Below, one piece after another: positions 32,331 through 41,415 of a stretch of DNA of 64,000 nucleotides. Position 1 is the first letter of the stretch. Each line of letters starts with the position of its first letter. The notes under the pieces were generated by a model, which saw only the letters and a list, made by a program, of their open reading frames with translations, had not been told where the DNA came from and searched no databases. The stretch covers positions 1 to 64,000 of the forward strand of contig QHBT01000027.1 in NCBI GenBank assembly GCA_003244185.1. Reading direction: 5' to 3'. Source of the DNA: Candidatus Dormiibacter spiritus. GTDB lineage: Bacteria > Chloroflexota > Dormibacteria > Dormibacterales > Dormibacteraceae. The position numbers and the translations under genes are program-made.

Positions 32331-33077
32331 ATGAACCAGTCTCCGGTTTCGCTTTCGAGGTCAAGGACACTCATCAGGGCCCTGCTGTTCGACACGTTCG
32401 GGACGGTTGTGGATTGGCGGTCCGGCGTGGCGCGTGACGCAGCGCCGTTTCTGACCCGCCATGGAATCGCCGCTGATCCGCACGAGTTCGCCGACGCCTG
32501 GCGAGCCCGCTACCAGCCTGCGATGGAGGAGGTGCGCTCCGGCGCCCGTCCCTTCACCCGGCTCGACCAGCTCCACCGGGAGAACCTCGACGCCGTGCTT
32601 CGCGACTTTGGGACGGACCCCGGCCGCCTGCCGGGGGATTCACTGGACGACCTGAACCGCGCCTGGCACCGTCTTGACCCCTGGCCTGACTGTCTTCCTG
32701 GCCTGGCGCGCCTGCGCCCGCGGTTCATCATCGCGCCGCTCTCGAACGGCAACGTGGCGCTGCTCGTGAACATGGCCAAACGGGCCGGCCTGCCCTGGGA
32801 CGCCATTCTGGGCGCCGAAGTGTCCCGCGCCTACAAGCCGCAGCGGGAGGCGTACACACGCACCGCCGACGTGCTCGAACTGGCGCCAGCTGAGTGCATG
32901 ATGGTCGCCGCGCACAACAGCGACCTGGAAGCCGCCCGGAAAGCAGGCCTGGCCACCGCTTTCGTGCCGCGACCGCTGGAGCACGGTCCAAATCAAGCTA
33001 GTGATCTGGTGGCAGAGGAGGGATGGGATGTCGTGGCGCCGGATTTCACTCAGCTGGCAGAGCGCCTCGGAGCCTGA
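32331..33077 (+). CDS. HAD-superfamily hydrolase, haloacid dehalogenase type
   Basis: A 248-residue hydrolase. HAD motifs: nucleophile Asp in ALLFDTFGTVVDW near residue 19, motif II SNGN (APLSNGNVALL), motif III Lys in SRAYKPQREAYTR and a C-terminal Asp in MMVAAHNSDLEAARKAG. The cap domain between motifs I and II fits type II haloacid dehalogenases or the related haloalkanoate group. In motif I the usual FDxYGT is FDTFGT. ATG 32316 is an alternative start. Substrate not predictable. Confidence 0.85.
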   Translation: MNQSPVSLSRSRTLIRALLFDTFGTVVDWRSGVARDAAPFLTRHGIAADPHEFADAWRARYQPAMEEVRSGARPFTRLDQLHRENLDAVLRDFGTDPGRLPGDSLDDLNRAWHRLDPWPDCLPGLARLRPRFIIAPLSNGNVALLVNMAKRAGLPWDAILGAEVSRAYKPQREAYTRTADVLELAPAECMMVAAHNSDLEAARKAGLATAFVPRPLEHGPNQASDLVAEEGWDVVAPDFTQLAERLGA

Positions 33078-33227
33078 AAGTGCCCGGTCACCGCGTACCT
33101 GGCCGGGCCGCGACGGTCAGACGGGCGATACTGACGCTGGAATCAGCGACAAGCACGGCACCGTGCCTGCAAATGGTCCACGACGCTCACTGGGGAATGA
33201 CCGATCCTGGTCTAGTGCGTTGCCGAC

Positions 33228-33398
33228 TCAGGCGATGACGTGCAGACTGTCAATCACTGCCGGCTCCTCGTGGACGTAGTGCCCGCCTCTAAGGACAGAC
33301 GCAACGGCTGCCACCAGGCTGGCCAAAATCGAGAAGCTGAGCACCAAGACCAGGCCATGCTGGATGGGACCTGCGATCAGCCATGGATAGCGAACCGG
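33228..33398 (-). pseudogene. C-terminal remnant of a membrane transporter
   Basis: The minus strand encodes HGLVLVLSFSILASLVAAVA followed by SVLRGGHYVHEEP and a stop at 33228-33230. A last transmembrane helix with the RGGxYVHEE tail is typical of actinobacterial MFS drug exporters. Stop codons lie just upstream at the junction with the APH gene, so only the tail survives. The rest of 33078-33404 shows no gene. Confidence 0.45.
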
Positions 33399-33404
33399 CT
33401 CCTA

Positions 33405-34205
33405 TCAGGGGCCGAGGTCCCAGAGTAGGCGGTAGTAGCGAGTCCGGCGAGTGTCGGGGGCGATGCGGTAGGAGTCGAGAAGCAGTCCCTCCCAACCCGG
33501 GCCGAAATTCCACTCAGCGCTCCATGTGGCGACGGCGAGATCGGCCCAGCGGTCTGCGACGCCCATGGCGGCGAGATCGACGTGACCAGAGCAGGCACCG
33601 CCCTCAGTCAACAGTGTGTTCGGCGCGCAGGCGTCACCGTGGCACACGACGAACTCGGCAATCTCAGGGGGATCGGCGAGCAGTTCCAGTGCGTGGACGA
33701 CACCGAGAGGCTCGTGGACGGCATGCCATTGTGCCGGCTGAAGGCGATCGGCCGCGGCACGGCGGTGAACGTCCGCGATGCGGTCCTCTGTTGACCACGA
33801 GAACGGGCAACTGGCGACCGGGAGAGCGTCGTGCATGGCCCTCAAGCCACGCCCGATTGCCGTAACTGCCGTGGCTGGGTCGGCTTTCCAGCGGTCGCTG
33901 ACGGCGTTCTCTCCCGGCAGGCCAGTGGTAACGATCCAAGCACCTTCCTCGTGGTCGCCCTGATCGATGACCAGCGGTACGGGGGTAAAGGCAGCAGCCC
34001 ATCGCAGGCGGGCCGCTTCCGTTTTGAGATTCAGGCCGCTCCCAGCTGGTGCCCATTTGATGAAGCGTCGCTCTGAGCCAGTCCCGGCGGCGAAGGTGAG
34101 GCCACCCACCTCGTTCTGCCACACAGGCCAGACGGGCTCGCCTGCGGCTGCCCCCTCGACAGCTAATGGCACTCTCACCGGAACGCGCGGCGGTCCTGCA
34201 AGCAC
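33405..34205 (-). CDS. APH(3')-like aminoglycoside phosphotransferase
   Basis: A 266-residue antibiotic-kinase-like protein. Motifs in order: LPGENAVS-like loop, catalytic HGD in VVCHGDACAPNTLL, then DLA in GHVDLAAMGVADRWADLAV, the metal-binding and DxxxD region typical of APH(3') enzymes. A short start LAGPPRVPVRVP also resembles streptomycete APH(3') proteins. It would transfer phosphate from ATP to kanamycin-like aminoglycosides, but the in-vivo substrate is unverified. The start is TTG 34205. A transporter remnant lies just downstream. Confidence 0.85.
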   Translation of the reverse strand: MLAGPPRVPVRVPLAVEGAAAGEPVWPVWQNEVGGLTFAAGTGSERRFIKWAPAGSGLNLKTEAARLRWAAAFTPVPLVIDQGDHEEGAWIVTTGLPGENAVSDRWKADPATAVTAIGRGLRAMHDALPVASCPFSWSTEDRIADVHRRAAADRLQPAQWHAVHEPLGVVHALELLADPPEIAEFVVCHGDACAPNTLLTEGGACSGHVDLAAMGVADRWADLAVATWSAEWNFGPGWEGLLLDSYRIAPDTRRTRYYRLLWDLGP

Positions 34206-34768
34206 CTGCCTAGCGTGCCATGCGACTCAAAGGGTTCGAGCGATCCAGTTTCCCGGTCCACGGCCGTCTTCGCGTCGGACCTGCCGGCCCGGCCGTCGCG
34301 TGACCATCTCTTGCCTCTGACGATGAGATCGCCAGCACCGCCATCGTTACACCTGTGATTACCGCGTACACGCATTCACGAAGGCGAATGCGCACGGAGT
34401 GGGAAGATGTTCCCGCGCAGAGGTGCCCCCGGAACAATGCCTCAAAGCCCTTTTCCGACGATTTGTTCGTCCGACTTGCGTCTGCCTTGACCTATCCGTC
34501 GCCGTCCTTGACCTGAACTCGCTGCGAATTGAGCGGACGGCTCCTCTTGCAGGATGGTCGGGGAATGTGATCTGAACCCGCACCCCTTGGCCCCCGGCAA
34601 TGAGAAGCCGTTTGCTGACTTCAAAACCCATGCTAGTCATCGATTTGGGGCGTGAAAGCCCCCCTTGTTTCCGGAGTTCTTGTCATCGACTGGGCCGAGC
34701 CGCGTCCACTGCTTTCGCCCCCCTCTGATCACGTGGCGCGGGCGCCCGGCGGTCACGTCGCGCGAGCT
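34206..34768. other. Intergenic region with a tRNA-like remnant
   Basis: No convincing gene is present. On the minus strand at about 34555-34640 there is a tRNA-like segment: an anticodon-arm-like hairpin CGGC-TTCTCATT-GCCG, then GGGTTCAGATC resembling a T arm, ending in CCCCGACCA. The T stem is imperfect and no matching 5' acceptor strand is visible. This may be a decayed tRNA or att-type sequence. The IS256-family element starts at 34769. Confidence 0.35.
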
Positions 34769-36114
34769 GGTGTAAATCCGGTTGTGCGGTTCCGACATCA
34801 GGTTAAGCGGTTTCAAGCTCGAGCAGCTGCCTGACCACCTCCTCGTTTGTGGGCTGGAAGAGCTTGTCCATGGACTCGTTGCTGAAGTAGCGACGTCCGA
34901 CTGCCCACTCATCGTTCTGTTCTTCGAGCACAGCTCCGACCAGGCGCAACAGTGACTGCCGGTTGGGGAAGATGCCGACCACATCGCAGCGCCGTGAGAC
35001 TTCGCGGTTGAGGCGCTCGAGTGAGTTCGTGGACCAGACCTGGCGGCGGTGCTCGGGCGGGAAGCCGTAGTAGGCGAGGATGTCCACCTCCGCCTCCTGA
35101 AGACAGCCGACCAGCACCGGGTAGCGCTTCTCGAAGAGCCGGCTGACCCGCTCCACCGCCTCCTGGGCAGAGGCGGCATCCGGCTGGGCGAAGATCGTGC
35201 GCAGGGTGGCGGCCACCATCTGCTGAGCCAGCTTGGGCACGGTGGCCAGGGCGTTGCGCATGAAGTGGACGCGACAGCGCTGCCAGGTGGCGCCGACAAG
35301 GACCTCAGCCACCGCCTGCTTGAGCCCGAGGTGGGCGTCCGAAGAGACCAGGCGGACGCCGCGCAGCCCGCGCTCGACGAGCTGACGGAGGAAGGCCTTC
35401 CAGAACTCGTGATCCTCGGCTGGGCCCACATCGACTGCCACCACCTCGCGCTCGCCAGTGCGCTTGACGGCGACCGCGATCAGGACTGCCATCGCGATCA
35501 CGCGGCCGTTCTCGCGCACCTTCTCGAAGGTGGCATCCAGCATCAGGTAGGGGTACTCCCCGTCGAGCCGGCGGGTGCGGAAGGCGGTCACCTGGCCATC
35601 CAGCTCCTTGCAGATCCGGCTCACCTGGTCCTTGGAGATGCCCTTCAGGCCAAGCGCTTCGGCGAGCTGGTCGACAGCCCGGGTCGAGACTCCCTGCACG
35701 TAGGCCTCCTGGACCACCGAGAGCAGCGCCCGCTCGTGGCGCCGGCGCGGCTCCAGCAGGCTCGGGAAGTAGGTCCCTTGGCGCAGCTTGGGGATCTGCA
35801 GCTCAAGGGTGCCGACCCGGGTGTCCCACTCCCGCTCCCGATAGCCGTTGCGATAGGTGAGCCGGTTCTCGCTCCGCTCGTGGAGTCCGGCCCCCGTCAA
35901 CTGGCTCACCTCGGCGTCCATCAGCTCCTGGGCCAGCAGCCGCACGCCATCGCCGAGGAAGCTGGGGTCGGCGCCCTGCTCATCCTTGTTGAGTAGGTCC
36001 AACAGTGTCATCCTGAGATTGGCCATCGTCGTGGTCCTCCAAGCGGTTGAAGTGAATAGCTCCACTTGGAACCACACGGTGGCCGCCTTCGTCAAGCGGC
36101 CCCGGATTTACACC
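34769..36114 (-). mobile_element. IS256-family insertion sequence
   Basis: A 1346-bp element bounded by perfect 13-bp inverted repeats GGTGTAAATCCGG at 34769-34781 and its complement at 36102-36114. It holds one full transposase gene. The 8 bases outside the two ends (CGCGAGCT on the left, ACCTACTG on the right) do not match, so no target duplication is visible; the insertion is old or its flanks were rearranged. Confidence 0.88.
34803..36026 (-). CDS. IS256-family transposase
   Basis: A 407-residue mutator-type transposase from ATG 36026 (MANLRMTLLDLLNK); an upstream extension to 36095 lies in the terminal region. DDE residues are visible in YPYLMLDATFEKVRENG, VRLVSSDAHLGLKQA and the C-terminal NSLERLNREV. 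The zinc-like CxH is represented by WQRCRVHFMRN. The frame is intact, so the enzyme could still be active. Confidence 0.95.
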   Translation of the reverse strand: MANLRMTLLDLLNKDEQGADPSFLGDGVRLLAQELMDAEVSQLTGAGLHERSENRLTYRNGYREREWDTRVGTLELQIPKLRQGTYFPSLLEPRRRHERALLSVVQEAYVQGVSTRAVDQLAEALGLKGISKDQVSRICKELDGQVTAFRTRRLDGEYPYLMLDATFEKVRENGRVIAMAVLIAVAVKRTGEREVVAVDVGPAEDHEFWKAFLRQLVERGLRGVRLVSSDAHLGLKQAVAEVLVGATWQRCRVHFMRNALATVPKLAQQMVAATLRTIFAQPDAASAQEAVERVSRLFEKRYPVLVGCLQEAEVDILAYYGFPPEHRRQVWSTNSLERLNREVSRRCDVVGIFPNRQSLLRLVGAVLEEQNDEWAVGRRYFSNESMDKLFQPTNEEVVRQLLELETA

Positions 36115-36209
36115 ACCTACTGCGACGCAACTCGCCCGGCCGCAGCCTTTATGGATTTAACCGCGCTGCCGGCGGCCGATGCAAAGGGGTTCCTGAAGTC
36201 AGGGCTACC

Positions 36210-37463
36210 TCAGGCGGCAAAGCCGAATTGCCGCTTGAGCAAATTGGCGAGGGACCCCAAGTCCGGCTTGACGAGCGGCAATTCGCCTTCCGCCGACGTC
36301 GTCTCGGTATCTTTCAGGCCGCTCGAGGTGATCAGCATCACGATCCGATCGTGACTCGTGAGCTCACCCGTCGACTGCAGGCGCCTCGCCGCGGCGAGCC
36401 CATACGCGCTTGCCAGTTCAACGAAGAGGCCCTCCTTCTCCCGCAACTCGTGATGTGCCTGGAGGGCGTCGTCATCCGAAATTGCGAGCGCCGTGCCCTC
36501 CGATTCGCGGATGGCCAGCAGGGCTTGGTATGTGCCTCGAGGCGTGCCGACGGAGAAGGCCAGCGTCTGACCGCCCTCGGTCGCAACCGGTCCGGCCGCG
36601 TCCTCGGCCACGGCCCGCGTCAGGGATGGGTATGTCTCAGCTGCGATCAAACGCGGGAGGCGGCCGATCAGTCCGGCGGCGAGCAACTCCTTGAACCCGC
36701 GATGGATCCCGTAGATGGCGTCACCGTAGGCAACGGGAACGATGACGGCGTCGGGCGGCCGCCAATCGAGGTCCTCGCAGATTTCAAAAGCGATCGACTT
36801 GTAGCCTTCGACGCCGATCGGATGGCTCCCAACCGGCGGGGTCGCGGTATTCGAAAGTGGAAGCCATCCCCACTCGCGGGCAAGCGCGCGGTTCAGCGTC
36901 CACCGGTCGGGGCCAGTCGGGGCCGCGACGACCATCGCGCCATAGCTGCGCATCAGGCGCTGCATGGCACCGGGGTAGCCGCGAGTCGTGAGGATCACGC
37001 AGGGCAGACCTGCCCGCGCCGCGTAGGCTGCTGCCGCGGTGCCGGCGTTTCCGGACGACGATATGGCGATGCCGGGGCGCCCGTTGAGGTGAGCCCAGGA
37101 GATGGCGACGCTCGCCAGCCGATCCTTGAAGGACCAGGTGGGATTCTGCGACTCGTTCTTGGCGAACAGCTGCAGTAGACCGATCTCCTCTCCAACGGTT
37201 GAGCAGGCCACCAGTGGCGTGCCCCCCTCGCCCAGGCTGATCGCGTTGGACGGGTCCACGGGCAGCGACTCCGAGTAGCGCCACAGACCGCGACGTCGTC
37301 CCACCCACGTCGCCGGTAGCCCTCCCCCTGCCCCGTTGACGAGGCCAGTCGCATAGACCACCTCGAGATTCGACGGGACTTCCGCTTCGCAGCGAGCGCA
37401 CCCGAAGTAGTCGGCTGAGGCGTCGTACTCCGTGTGGCACCTGATGCAGCGAAAGGCGGCCAC
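36210..37463 (-). CDS. Threonine-synthase-like PLP enzyme
   Basis: A 417-residue fold type II PLP enzyme from GTG 37463, just after the ABC ATPase stop. It has an N-terminal zinc-ribbon-like CIRC...CARC, then the PLP lysine in NPTWSFKDRLASV, SSGNAGTAAAAYAA and a PVAYGDAIYGI-type phosphate loop. This matches threonine synthase (O-phosphohomoserine to threonine) and close relatives. Its place at the end of a peptide-uptake operon rather than with homoserine genes raises the option of another amino-acid lyase; substrate is inferred. Confidence 0.75.
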   Translation of the reverse strand: MAAFRCIRCHTEYDASADYFGCARCEAEVPSNLEVVYATGLVNGAGGGLPATWVGRRRGLWRYSESLPVDPSNAISLGEGGTPLVACSTVGEEIGLLQLFAKNESQNPTWSFKDRLASVAISWAHLNGRPGIAISSSGNAGTAAAAYAARAGLPCVILTTRGYPGAMQRLMRSYGAMVVAAPTGPDRWTLNRALAREWGWLPLSNTATPPVGSHPIGVEGYKSIAFEICEDLDWRPPDAVIVPVAYGDAIYGIHRGFKELLAAGLIGRLPRLIAAETYPSLTRAVAEDAAGPVATEGGQTLAFSVGTPRGTYQALLAIRESEGTALAISDDDALQAHHELREKEGLFVELASAYGLAAARRLQSTGELTSHDRIVMLITSSGLKDTETTSAEGELPLVKPDLGSLANLLKRQFGFAA

Positions 37464-37464
37464 C

Positions 37465-38451
37465 TCAGCCAACGCGCAGTCCGCCCTCGACCCGGCTCTC
37501 CTCGGACAGGTGGCAATAGCTGACGTGGCCCTGCTCCACCAGGGTGCGCTTGGGAATTTCAACCGGGCACCGCTCGAAGGCTTCCGGGCAACGCGGATGA
37601 AACCTGCACCCGCTCGGAATGTCCGTCGCGCGCGGCAGTTCGCCCGATAGGAGAACACGACTGCGCGTCCGTTCCAGCTCGGGGTCCGCTGTGGGCGTCG
37701 CTGCGATCAGCGCTCGCGTGTACGGGTGGCTGGCAGCCTCAAAGAGCCGATCGCTGGGCGCCTCCTCGACCACGGCACCGAGGTACATCACCGCGATGCG
37801 GTCGGCGATTCTGCGCACCAGCGGCAGGTCGTGACCGATGAACAGGTAAGCAAGGTTGAAGTCCCTCTGCAGCTGGAGCAGCAGGTTCATGATCTGGGCG
37901 CGAATGGAAACGTCGAGCGCACTCACCGGCTCGTCGCAGATCAGGACGCGCGGCTCTAGTGCGAGGGCGCGAGCGATCGCGACACGTTGTCGCTGACCCC
38001 CCGAAAGTGCGGAAGGCAGTGTATCGAGGGACGAGAGCGGCAATCCCACCAGGCCAACCAGCTCCTCCGTGCGCGACACCTGCGCAGCCCCTCGGTGCAA
38101 GCCTGCGACCGTGAGGGCTTCAACCAGAGTTTGGCGGACGGAGTAGCGCGGATTCAACGATGAATAGGGATCTTGAAAGATGTACTGCACGCGCTTGCGG
38201 TACGCGCGAAGGTCGCGGCCGCCAAGCGCGCCGACATCCTGGCCTTCGAACAGGATGCGTCCGGCAGAAGGTTGGTGCAGCCGGACGATGGTTCGCGCCA
38301 GGGTCGACTTGCCGCAGCCGGATTCACCGATCAACCCCACGACTTCCCCGGCCTGAAGGAGGAGGTCGACCCCGTCCACCGCGGTGAGCTTGCCGCCGTG
38401 AGGGCTTGGGAAGGTGACACTCAAGCCCTCCACGGCGAGCAGTGCGGTCAT
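37465..38451 (-). CDS. Oligopeptide ABC transporter ATPase (DppF/OppF-type)
   Basis: A 328-residue ABC ATPase with Walker A GLIGESGCGKSTLART near residue 37, signature LSGGQRQRVAIARALA near 143 and Walker B LICDEPVSALDV. The C-terminal oligopeptide extension has CRFHPRCPEAFERCP, probably binding a metal or cluster. It is the second of two ATPases of the system and overlaps the DppD-like gene by 4 nt. Complete. Confidence 0.95.
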   Translation of the reverse strand: MTALLAVEGLSVTFPSPHGGKLTAVDGVDLLLQAGEVVGLIGESGCGKSTLARTIVRLHQPSAGRILFEGQDVGALGGRDLRAYRKRVQYIFQDPYSSLNPRYSVRQTLVEALTVAGLHRGAAQVSRTEELVGLVGLPLSSLDTLPSALSGGQRQRVAIARALALEPRVLICDEPVSALDVSIRAQIMNLLLQLQRDFNLAYLFIGHDLPLVRRIADRIAVMYLGAVVEEAPSDRLFEAASHPYTRALIAATPTADPELERTRSRVLLSGELPRATDIPSGCRFHPRCPEAFERCPVEIPKRTLVEQGHVSYCHLSEESRVEGGLRVG

Positions 38452-39476
38452 CTGGCCACCGCGGAACTGACTGGGGTGGTCACGCGGGGGTGCCGCCAGC
38501 AGGCGGAGAGCTGCCGCTCACCGGATTGGCCGCCGGCCAGCGGCACTGGCTCAAGGGCCGGTCTCTGGCCCACACACCGCTCGACCGCGAGCTCGCATCG
38601 GTCGGCGAACCGGCAACCGACGCCCGCCGACGCGAGGTCGGGAGGTGCGCCGGACAGTGCTCGGAATGCCGTGCCATGCGGCAACCGGGGATCCGGGATC
38701 GAGTCCAAGAGACCTCTCGTGTAGGGATGGTCAGGGCACTTGAGGACGGAGGTGGCGCTACCGTACTCGGCAATCCGGCCCGCGTACATCACTGCCACCT
38801 GGTCAGCCAGTGCAGCGACCACGCCCATGTCGTGGCTCACCAGCACCAGGCCCATGTTCAAGTCACGGCCGAGCCTCTTGAGCAGTTCGAGTAGTTGGGC
38901 CTGGGTCGTTACATCGAGGGCGCTAGTGGGCTCGTCCGCAATGACCAGGGACGGCCCGCTGACGATTGCCATCGCGATCAACGCCCGCTGCCGCATCCCT
39001 CCCGAAAGCTCGTGAGGATAGGCCACGTAGTGATGCCTGGGATTGGGCAGGCTCACGTCGGCCATCACCTCGAGGGTTCGCCTCTTGGCCTGATCCGCGG
39101 ATAGGTGGAGATGCCTTCGGGCGGATTCTGCTATCTGGGGCCCGACTCGACGCGCGGGGTTGAAGGCGGCCAGCGGATCCTGGAAGATCACGCCGACCTC
39201 CGCGCCTCGCACTTTGCGGAGCTCTGACTCGGGCAGCGAAAGCAGGTCGCGGGCGCCAAGGTGCGCGCTGCCGGCGGTGTCAGTGACCACATATTCCGGG
39301 ATCAGACCTAGCAGGGCCATCAATGACACGGTCTTGCCGGACCCCGACTCGCCCACGATGGCGAGGGTCTCGCCTCGCCCCACCGACCAGGAGACATCGT
39401 CGACCACCGTGAGACTCGACGTCGCCGTATGGAGTTGCACAGAGTAGTTGCGAACGTCCAGGACGACGTCAGTCAT
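38448..39476 (-). CDS. Oligopeptide ABC transporter ATPase (DppD/OppD-type)
   Basis: A 342-residue ABC ATPase: Walker A AIVGESGSGKTVSLMAL, signature LSGGMRQRALIAMAI, Walker B LVIADEPTSALDVTTQ, and the C-terminal CRFADRCELAVERC motif of OppD/DppD proteins. It overlaps both neighbours by 4 nt, so the five transporter genes form one transcript. Complete. Confidence 0.95.
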   Translation of the reverse strand: MTDVVLDVRNYSVQLHTATSSLTVVDDVSWSVGRGETLAIVGESGSGKTVSLMALLGLIPEYVVTDTAGSAHLGARDLLSLPESELRKVRGAEVGVIFQDPLAAFNPARRVGPQIAESARRHLHLSADQAKRRTLEVMADVSLPNPRHHYVAYPHELSGGMRQRALIAMAIVSGPSLVIADEPTSALDVTTQAQLLELLKRLGRDLNMGLVLVSHDMGVVAALADQVAVMYAGRIAEYGSATSVLKCPDHPYTRGLLDSIPDPRLPHGTAFRALSGAPPDLASAGVGCRFADRCELAVERCVGQRPALEPVPLAGGQSGERQLSACWRHPRVTTPVSSAVAR

Positions 39477-40381
39477 GACGCCCTTTCAGCTGCTTCAGGA
39501 CTTCGAGCTGCCGGCGCCGGCAGCGATGCCCGCCGCCGCCTCATGCCTCGAGCCGACACTCTCCGCGGCAACGTGTCGACGGCGATCGAGCGGGAGAAGG
39601 CGTTCCACGCGGCCACGAAACCCGTCAGCGCGAGGCCAGGCAGCAGTACGAGCATCGGATTGCTCTGCATGTAGGGAAGAGCCGTCACCAGCATCTGGCC
39701 CCACTCAGCTTGTGGAGGCTTTACCCCCAGACCCAGGAAGCTCAGAGTGGCGACCGACACCGCCAGGCCCCCAGCGTCCCCGCTCGCGTACACGAGCGTG
39801 GCTCCGACGGCGGGAGGCAGCAGGTAACGGAGCACGACACGGAGCGGGTGGGCTCCGAGCACATTGACAGCTTCGACGTAAGGCTGTTGCCGCGTGGAGA
39901 GAACGCTGTTCCGCACCACGCGAGCGTAGTTGGGCCACCAGGCAAGGCTGAGTGCGAGCGCCATGTGGCTGTACCCGGGCCCGATGGCACCGAGGACCGC
40001 CAGGGCCACGATCAGGCTCGGGAGACTCATGGCGACGTCGACCAGCCGCATCAAGAAGTTGTCGATGACGCCACCGATGGTCGCGGCCAGCAGGCCAATC
40101 GTGCCACCGGCCACGATCGCCACCACCAGGACGAGCAGGACGGTGGTGGCGGTGGTTTGAGCAGCAGCCAGCAGCCGGCTCAGTTCGTCGCGCCCAAGGT
40201 CGTCCGTGCCTAGCAGATGCTGCCAGCCGGGGCCGGCCAGCGTCTTGGGCAGGTCAATGTAATTCGGGTCGTGAGGCGCGAGGATCGGTGCGAAGGTGGC
40301 GATCAGCACGACAGCAACGACCGCCAGGGTCGCCGTCCGCGGCAGGCCCTTGACAACGGCCAGAAGCCGTCTGGCTGTCAT
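39473..40381 (-). CDS. Oligopeptide ABC transporter permease (DppC-type)
   Basis: A 302-residue inner-membrane permease with about six hydrophobic segments. The N-terminal OppC-type leader contains HDPNYIDLPKTLAGPG and GTDDLGRDELSRLLAAA, and the EAA loop reads YVEAVNVLGAHPLRVVLRYL. It pairs with the DppB-type permease. Overlaps of 4 nt on both sides. Confidence 0.93.
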   Translation of the reverse strand: MTARRLLAVVKGLPRTATLAVVAVVLIATFAPILAPHDPNYIDLPKTLAGPGWQHLLGTDDLGRDELSRLLAAAQTTATTVLLVLVVAIVAGGTIGLLAATIGGVIDNFLMRLVDVAMSLPSLIVALAVLGAIGPGYSHMALALSLAWWPNYARVVRNSVLSTRQQPYVEAVNVLGAHPLRVVLRYLLPPAVGATLVYASGDAGGLAVSVATLSFLGLGVKPPQAEWGQMLVTALPYMQSNPMLVLLPGLALTGFVAAWNAFSRSIAVDTLPRRVSARGMRRRRASLPAPAARSPEAAERAS

Positions 40382-41361
40382 CCTGCAGCTCGGTTTGACG
40401 CCAGCCGCTGACGCGGGTCGGCGAGGGTCTGCAGAGCGTCGGCCAGCAGGTTGAGGCCGATCACAACCGCGACGAAGATGAGAAGAACCGCCTGCATCAC
40501 CGGGAAGTCGCGGAACAGCACGGCCTGCAAGAAGTAGTTGCCGAGGCCATTCCAGGCGAACACCGTCTCCGCCACGATCGTCCCCGGCAACATCGAGAAT
40601 CCAACTTGCGTGAGCAAGGTCGAGATCGTCTGCGGCGCGATATTGGGCAGCGTCTCCCTGAAGACGATTCTCGAGCGGGTGGCGCCGCGGCTCCGAGCGG
40701 TGACGACATAGGGGTTGCTGATCTCGCGCTCAAGAAGCACGCGAGCGAACATGCTGACGACGGCGGCCGGCGCCAGTCCAAGTGCGATGGTCGGGAGGAT
40801 CCAGGACACCGGCCCGGTGTCCCCGAGGATCGGCAGTATCCCCAGCTTGAGCCCAAACACCAGGATGAGCACGGCGCCCAGGTAAAACATGGGGACCGAC
40901 ACGGCCCCGATCGAGAACGCCCTGATTGTTCGATCCACCAGACCGTATGGGCGTGCGGCCGCGAACAAGGCCGAGCCGACACCGACCGCTCCCGCGAAGA
41001 TGGTTCCCAGGAGCAGCAGGATCAGCGTGTGTCTCGACCGATCGACGAGGTCAGGCGCGATTGGGTGGCCGGTTCTGAACGAAATTCCGAGGTCGCCGTG
41101 CAACGAGTTGCCCAGCCACAGCAGGTAGCGCTCGGGATAGGGTTTGTCGAGCCCCAGCTCCCGTCGTACAGCCTCGACTGTCTTGGTGGTCGCCGCGCCA
41201 CCCGCCTGCTGTTCCGCCACCAGCCGCTCGACATGGCCCGGCGCCAATTGAATCAGCGCAAATATCAAGACGGTGGCGAACACCAGCGAGATACCGGTGA
41301 GCGCCGCCCGACGGGCCAGTCGCAAGGTGACTGGCTCCGTCAGGACGGCCCACAGCTTCAT
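40378..41361 (-). CDS. Oligopeptide ABC transporter permease (DppB-type)
   Basis: A 327-residue permease with six hydrophobic segments. Family features: an N-terminal RRAALTGISLVFATVLIFAL helix, RRELGLDKPYPERYLLW in the periplasmic loop, and the EAA-like YVVTARSRGATRSRIVFRE. It forms the channel with the DppC-type subunit. Starts about 55 bp after the binding-protein gene. Confidence 0.93.
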   Translation of the reverse strand: MKLWAVLTEPVTLRLARRAALTGISLVFATVLIFALIQLAPGHVERLVAEQQAGGAATTKTVEAVRRELGLDKPYPERYLLWLGNSLHGDLGISFRTGHPIAPDLVDRSRHTLILLLLGTIFAGAVGVGSALFAAARPYGLVDRTIRAFSIGAVSVPMFYLGAVLILVFGLKLGILPILGDTGPVSWILPTIALGLAPAAVVSMFARVLLEREISNPYVVTARSRGATRSRIVFRETLPNIAPQTISTLLTQVGFSMLPGTIVAETVFAWNGLGNYFLQAVLFRDFPVMQAVLLIFVAVVIGLNLLADALQTLADPRQRLASNRAAG

Positions 41362-41415
41362 CAGCTCTCCGAAGATTCCCGGTGAGTGGTCAGAGAACCC
41401 CCAGCATGGCTGCGG

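Noticed and set aside
34555-34640. Functional tRNA gene
   Set aside because: The 5' acceptor strand is missing, the T stem is mismatched and the anticodon loop has eight bases.
34637-35431. Second long minus-strand ORF inside the IS256 transposase region
   Set aside because: It is a frame shadow rich in Ser, Arg and Thr with no motifs; the real transposase occupies another frame.
35049-35996. 315-codon plus-strand ORF
   Set aside because: It is antisense to the IS256 transposase, with low-complexity composition and no domain.
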